A stretch of DNA of 7,855 nt from Parachlamydia sp. (lineage in GTDB: Bacteria > Chlamydiota > Chlamydiia > Chlamydiales > Parachlamydiaceae). The DNA is taken from positions 1 through 7,855 of the forward strand of contig JAJTHR010000270.1 of assembly GCA_021298935.1 (NCBI GenBank). The letters are read 5' to 3'. Under the pieces are notes generated by a model. The model did not search any database and had not been told where the DNA came from. It was given only the letters and a program-made list of their open reading frames with translations. This document shows positions 5,527 through 7,855 of this stretch, piece after piece (the first letter of the stretch is position 1; the number at the start of each line of letters is the position of its first letter). The translations under genes and the position numbers were made by a program.

Positions 5527-6519
5527 ATGAATGCCGATTCGTCCGACTTTCAGCAAATCCTCGATTCCGCCAAAGAAAAAACCGACCAGATTAAAGCGGA
5601 AATGGGCAAGGTCATTGTAGGGCAACGCCATCTTGTCCATTCCCTCCTCATTTCCCTCTTAGCGGACGGCCATATTTTGCTCGAAGGGGTTCCCGGGCTG
5701 GCCAAAACGCTTGCCGCCACAACCCTTGCCAAAGTCATCGCCTGTGATTTTAAGCGGGTGCAATTCACACCCGACCTTCTTCCCACCGATCTCATTGGTA
5801 CGCCGATTTACAATCCAAAAGAAGGGACTTTTTCCATCAAAAAAGGGCCCCTATTTACAAACATTCTTTTGGCAGACGAGATCAACCGCGCGCCTGCGAA
5901 AGTGCAATCCGCTTTACTGGAAGTCATGCAGGAAAAACAAGTGACTATTGGAGTAGAGACGTTCAAGGCCCCCTCGCCTTTTTTTGTTTTAGCGACCCAG
6001 AATCCGATCGAGCAGGAAGGCACTTACCCGTTATCTGAGGCTCAGACAGACCGTTTCATGCTGAAAGTCTTGCTCACTTATCCGACAAAAATGGAAGAAA
6101 AAGAAATTTTGATGCGGATGGGATCCCTCACTCCCCTACCTAAAGTGCAGCCCATCCTCTCGCTTGAGGACATTGAACATTTAAGACAGGTGGGCAATGC
6201 CATTTACCTGGATGAAAGAATCGCTGATTATATTTTAGATATTGTCGAAGCGACAAGAAAGCCGCAAGACTTTGGGCTGGCAGCCTTAGAGGATTGGCTC
6301 GAATATGGCGCCTCTCCGCGTGCTACCCTGGCTTTAAAACAAGGCGCGCGGGCAAACGCGCTGCTGGCTGGCCGCCCCTTTGTGAATCCCCAGGACGTCA
6401 AAAGTATCGCCCATGACGTGCTGCGCCACCGCCTGCGCCTTTCTTATGAAGGGGAGGCAGAAAACCTCACAACCGATGCACTGATCACACGAATTTTGCA
6501 AACAATTCCGATTCCCTAG
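5527..6519 (+). CDS. moxR: MoxR-family AAA+ ATPase
   Basis: The 330-residue protein has all the hallmarks of MoxR AAA+ ATPases, which act as chaperones that help mature or activate protein complexes, often with von Willebrand factor A partners. The Walker A motif is GVPGLAKT (54-61, Lys60 and Thr61), Walker B is LLADE (114-118, Asp117 and Glu118), sensor 1 is in LATQNP (Asn159), and sensor 2 is GASPRA (Arg265). The EINRAPAKVQSALLEVMQE region and the C-terminal ILQTIPIP are typical, and the length is normal. The usual partners, a DUF58 protein and VWA proteins, do not follow; instead a convergent hydrolase gene overlaps the last 35 bases. The ribosome binding site is weak (ACGGAA, 5514-5519). 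The gene lies 42 bases after the kinase on the same strand, so the two may be cotranscribed. Confidence 0.93.
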   Translation: MNADSSDFQQILDSAKEKTDQIKAEMGKVIVGQRHLVHSLLISLLADGHILLEGVPGLAKTLAATTLAKVIACDFKRVQFTPDLLPTDLIGTPIYNPKEGTFSIKKGPLFTNILLADEINRAPAKVQSALLEVMQEKQVTIGVETFKAPSPFFVLATQNPIEQEGTYPLSEAQTDRFMLKVLLTYPTKMEEKEILMRMGSLTPLPKVQPILSLEDIEHLRQVGNAIYLDERIADYILDIVEATRKPQDFGLAALEDWLEYGASPRATLALKQGARANALLAGRPFVNPQDVKSIAHDVLRHRLRLSYEGEAENLTTDALITRILQTIPIP

Positions 6520-7468
6520 GGCTATACTCCATACCGCTTTGCTTTAAAAACTCCAAAATGGCTTCCCATGAGGAGTGGCAGGCAGCTTCTTGCTTTTCGG
6601 GACTCCCACCCACTTCATACATTAAACCTGTTAAAGGATGCTTGAAGGGTTGGGTCATTACAGGAATATTTGGAGAAGTGATCATATGACCGACTCCCTC
6701 ATAGCTCAAGTGCTCACGATAAATGGGGGAATGAAAGGCTTTCAGGCGATCCATGACTCGTTCGGCATAGAGAGAAGAGGGCCACACGCGGTCATCCTGT
6801 CCGGACACCACTAATAAGGGGCAGGTGATATTTTCAACAGGAATGAGCGCTTCCTCAAAAGCCTGGCGATCTGTCATTTTTTGTAAAAAAATTTCCGTCA
6901 GATCAATTGTTTTCCGGGCAGCTAATTGAGCTATCACCTCTTTTTTTCCAGGAGTCGGGGCAAAATGCAAGGGTTCTCCCCCCACTGTCCAACTGCTTTT
7001 TAGGGAATTGGGAACGCCTCCATAGACAGCAGCGCTTGGCACAATGGCTGTGGCTGATGCAAAAAGCTGCGGATACGAGCTGGCCAGGAGAAGTACAAGT
7101 TCCCCCCCTTTTGATGAGCCATACAGGTGAATGTTTTCACGATCGATATTCGGCTGCTCGCTTAACCATTGAACAGCCTTGAAAAAGTATTCCAGGGGTA
7201 TTTCTTCCAAAACCTGAGGCAGCCCCTCCCCTTTGAAGTAGGCTAAGGCAAGTGCGGCATATCCATTGTCAGCAAATGCGTGGGCAGCCCGCTCATTCAT
7301 GCCCCCTTCCGATCCTCCAAGCACCAAAATGGCCGGGCAGGTTCCTTTCTGGATTGGACAAATGAATTTTCCGGATATGCCATGATCTGCAATTGATAGC
7401 ATTTGGGTCTCTGCTCCAATAAAAGAATGGAACAAAAGCGAAATAATAATAGTGATAATCATATTCAT
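6485..7468 (-). CDS. Exported alpha/beta hydrolase, BAAT_C / dienelactone-hydrolase type
   Basis: The 327-residue protein starts with a short hydrophobic signal peptide (about 3-17) with likely cleavage after IGA (Ala19), so it probably works in the periplasm. The mature part is an alpha/beta hydrolase. The turn GGSEGG (51-56) contributes to the oxyanion hole, the nucleophile elbow is GSSKGGELVLLLAS (Ser119), the acid lies in GQDDRVWPS (Asp225 or Asp226), and the catalytic histidine is in YEGVGHMI (His261). The elbow and the DDxxW motif closely resemble the C-terminal catalytic domain of acyl-CoA thioesterase/BAAT proteins, which hydrolyse or transfer acyl groups from thioesters or esters; relatives in bacteria have mostly unknown substrates. 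The last 11 codons lie over the end of moxR. The ribosome binding site is weak, and a second ATG is two codons in (codon 3). The fold is secure; the substrate is not known. Confidence 0.85.
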   Translation of the reverse strand: MNMIITIIISLLFHSFIGAETQMLSIADHGISGKFICPIQKGTCPAILVLGGSEGGMNERAAHAFADNGYAALALAYFKGEGLPQVLEEIPLEYFFKAVQWLSEQPNIDRENIHLYGSSKGGELVLLLASSYPQLFASATAIVPSAAVYGGVPNSLKSSWTVGGEPLHFAPTPGKKEVIAQLAARKTIDLTEIFLQKMTDRQAFEEALIPVENITCPLLVVSGQDDRVWPSSLYAERVMDRLKAFHSPIYREHLSYEGVGHMITSPNIPVMTQPFKHPLTGLMYEVGGSPEKQEAACHSSWEAILEFLKQSGMEYSPRESELFAKFV

Positions 7469-7514
7469 TTGCCAGCTATCGTATTAGCCTTTCAATATCC
7501 TTGCAATGCCAAAA

Positions 7515-7679
7515 TTAGCTGACGGCCCCCTCGTATTCTATTTTTCCATTAAGTAAACTCTTTGCTTTTTCGAAGGAATACCAGTTAAATCCTTCCGATA
7601 AATATTTTAGCGCTTCAGCCGCATTACTTTTAAAACGATCAAGAAATTTTCCTGAAGAGACATAGCGGACTAGCCTCAT
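7515..7679 (-). CDS. Short unrecognised ORF, possibly the 3' remnant of a larger gene
   Basis: From the ATG at 7679 this frame encodes 54 residues, beginning MRLVRYVSSGKFLDRFK and ending NGKIEYEGAVS, with GAAGG 10 bases before the start. The same frame stays open upstream to a TGA at 7808-7806, 97 codons in all, and the added part looks protein-like (FGKWYYWQFKPAREGFTD just before the Met). That part has no ATG, GTG or TTG start; CTG is the only other option. This suggests a gene that lost its 5' end near the palindrome at 7770-7828, though a genuine small gene from 7679 is possible. I do not recognise the family. It lies 46 bases upstream of the hydrolase on the same strand, so the two could be cotranscribed. 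Confidence 0.4.
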   Translation of the reverse strand: MRLVRYVSSGKFLDRFKSNAAEALKYLSEGFNWYSFEKAKSLLNGKIEYEGAVS

Positions 7680-7769
7680 ATCAGTAAATCCTTCCCTCGC
7701 CGGCTTAAATTGCCAATAATACCATTTCCCAAAAATAAAACCATAAAGTTGGCTTGTCAGCGCTTCAGA

Positions 7770-7828
7770 TTTAAAAGATCTTTTCGAAGTTGATATCTTT
7801 GAATATCAACAAGGAGAGATCTTTTAAA
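7770..7828. repeat. Nested inverted repeat forming a long hairpin
   Basis: The outer arms TTTAAAAGATCT (7770-7781) and AGATCTTTTAAA (7817-7828) are perfectly complementary over 12 bases. The inner arms GTTGATAT (7789-7796) and ATATCAAC (7803-7810) pair over 8 bases around the loop CTTTGA. Between the two stems, TTTCGAA (7782-7788) faces AAGGAG (7811-7816). On a plus-strand transcript the AAGGAG would be a Shine-Dalgarno element held in this structure, with the start codon at 7830 just outside. As DNA it could equally be an operator for the divergent genes or an end of a mobile element. No T-run follows, so it is not a standard terminator. Confidence 0.7.
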
Positions 7829-7829
7829 G

Positions 7830-7855
7830 ATGAAGGTGATCACAAGTCAAATTTA
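7830..7855 (+). CDS. Start of a gene that continues beyond the window (partial)
   Basis: An ATG at 7830 opens a frame reading MKVITSQI up to the window edge. AAGGAG (7811-7816) is a strong Shine-Dalgarno sequence, 13 bases upstream, slightly farther than usual. Only eight full codons are visible, so the product cannot be named. The gene would be divergent from the ORF at 7515-7679. Confidence 0.35.

Noticed and set aside
6907..7182. Plus-strand 91-codon ORF inside the hydrolase gene
   Set aside because: It is antisense to the conserved catalytic region of the hydrolase and is explained as a reading-frame shadow.

Overview
The window is a moderately AT-rich bacterial segment. The gene content points to an intracellular, host-manipulating bacterium: a SopB/IpgD-type phosphoinositide phosphatase (normally a type III secretion effector) sits beside a toxin-antitoxin pair, a lone sensor kinase and a solitary MoxR ATPase. 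An environmental chlamydia (Parachlamydia/Waddlia/Simkania-like) is my best guess from this mix and the style of the proteins. No marker gene is present, so a Legionella-like or other intracellular lineage is not excluded.

Layout: (1) Positions 1-296 hold no convincing gene but contain a long imperfect palindrome (61-228), MITE-like in form, followed by short alternating inverted repeats that look like an autoregulatory operator. (2) 297-790 is a type II toxin-antitoxin module, a ribbon-helix-helix antitoxin and a RelE/ParE-family toxin. The antitoxin frame runs on for 40 codons inside the toxin gene. (3) 843-2942 (minus) encodes a 699-residue SopB/IpgD-like phosphatase with a CX5R P-loop, a polyproline stretch near the N terminus and its own promoter and ribosome binding site. 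(4) A 261-bp divergent intergenic region carries promoters for both directions. (5) 3204-3641 is a small zinc-ribbon membrane protein. (6) 3733-5484 is a complete membrane histidine kinase (two membrane segments, HAMP, PAS, HisKA, HATPase) with no response regulator beside it, followed after a small stem-loop by (7) moxR at 5527-6519. (8) 6485-7468 (minus) is an exported alpha/beta hydrolase of the BAAT_C / dienelactone-hydrolase type that overlaps moxR tail to tail by 35 bp. (9) 7515-7679 (minus) is a short unrecognised ORF whose open frame extends upstream without a start codon, probably a gene remnant. (10) 7770-7828 is a near-symmetric nested hairpin just before the start of a plus-strand gene that leaves the window at its right edge.

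The zinc-ribbon gene, the kinase and moxR run in the same direction and could form a cell-envelope sensing cluster, but gaps of 91 and 42 bases leave room for separate promoters. The phosphatase would act in the host cell and is transcribed away from that cluster. The toxin-antitoxin module, the palindromes and the remnant ORF suggest that both ends of the window are accessory or rearranged DNA.
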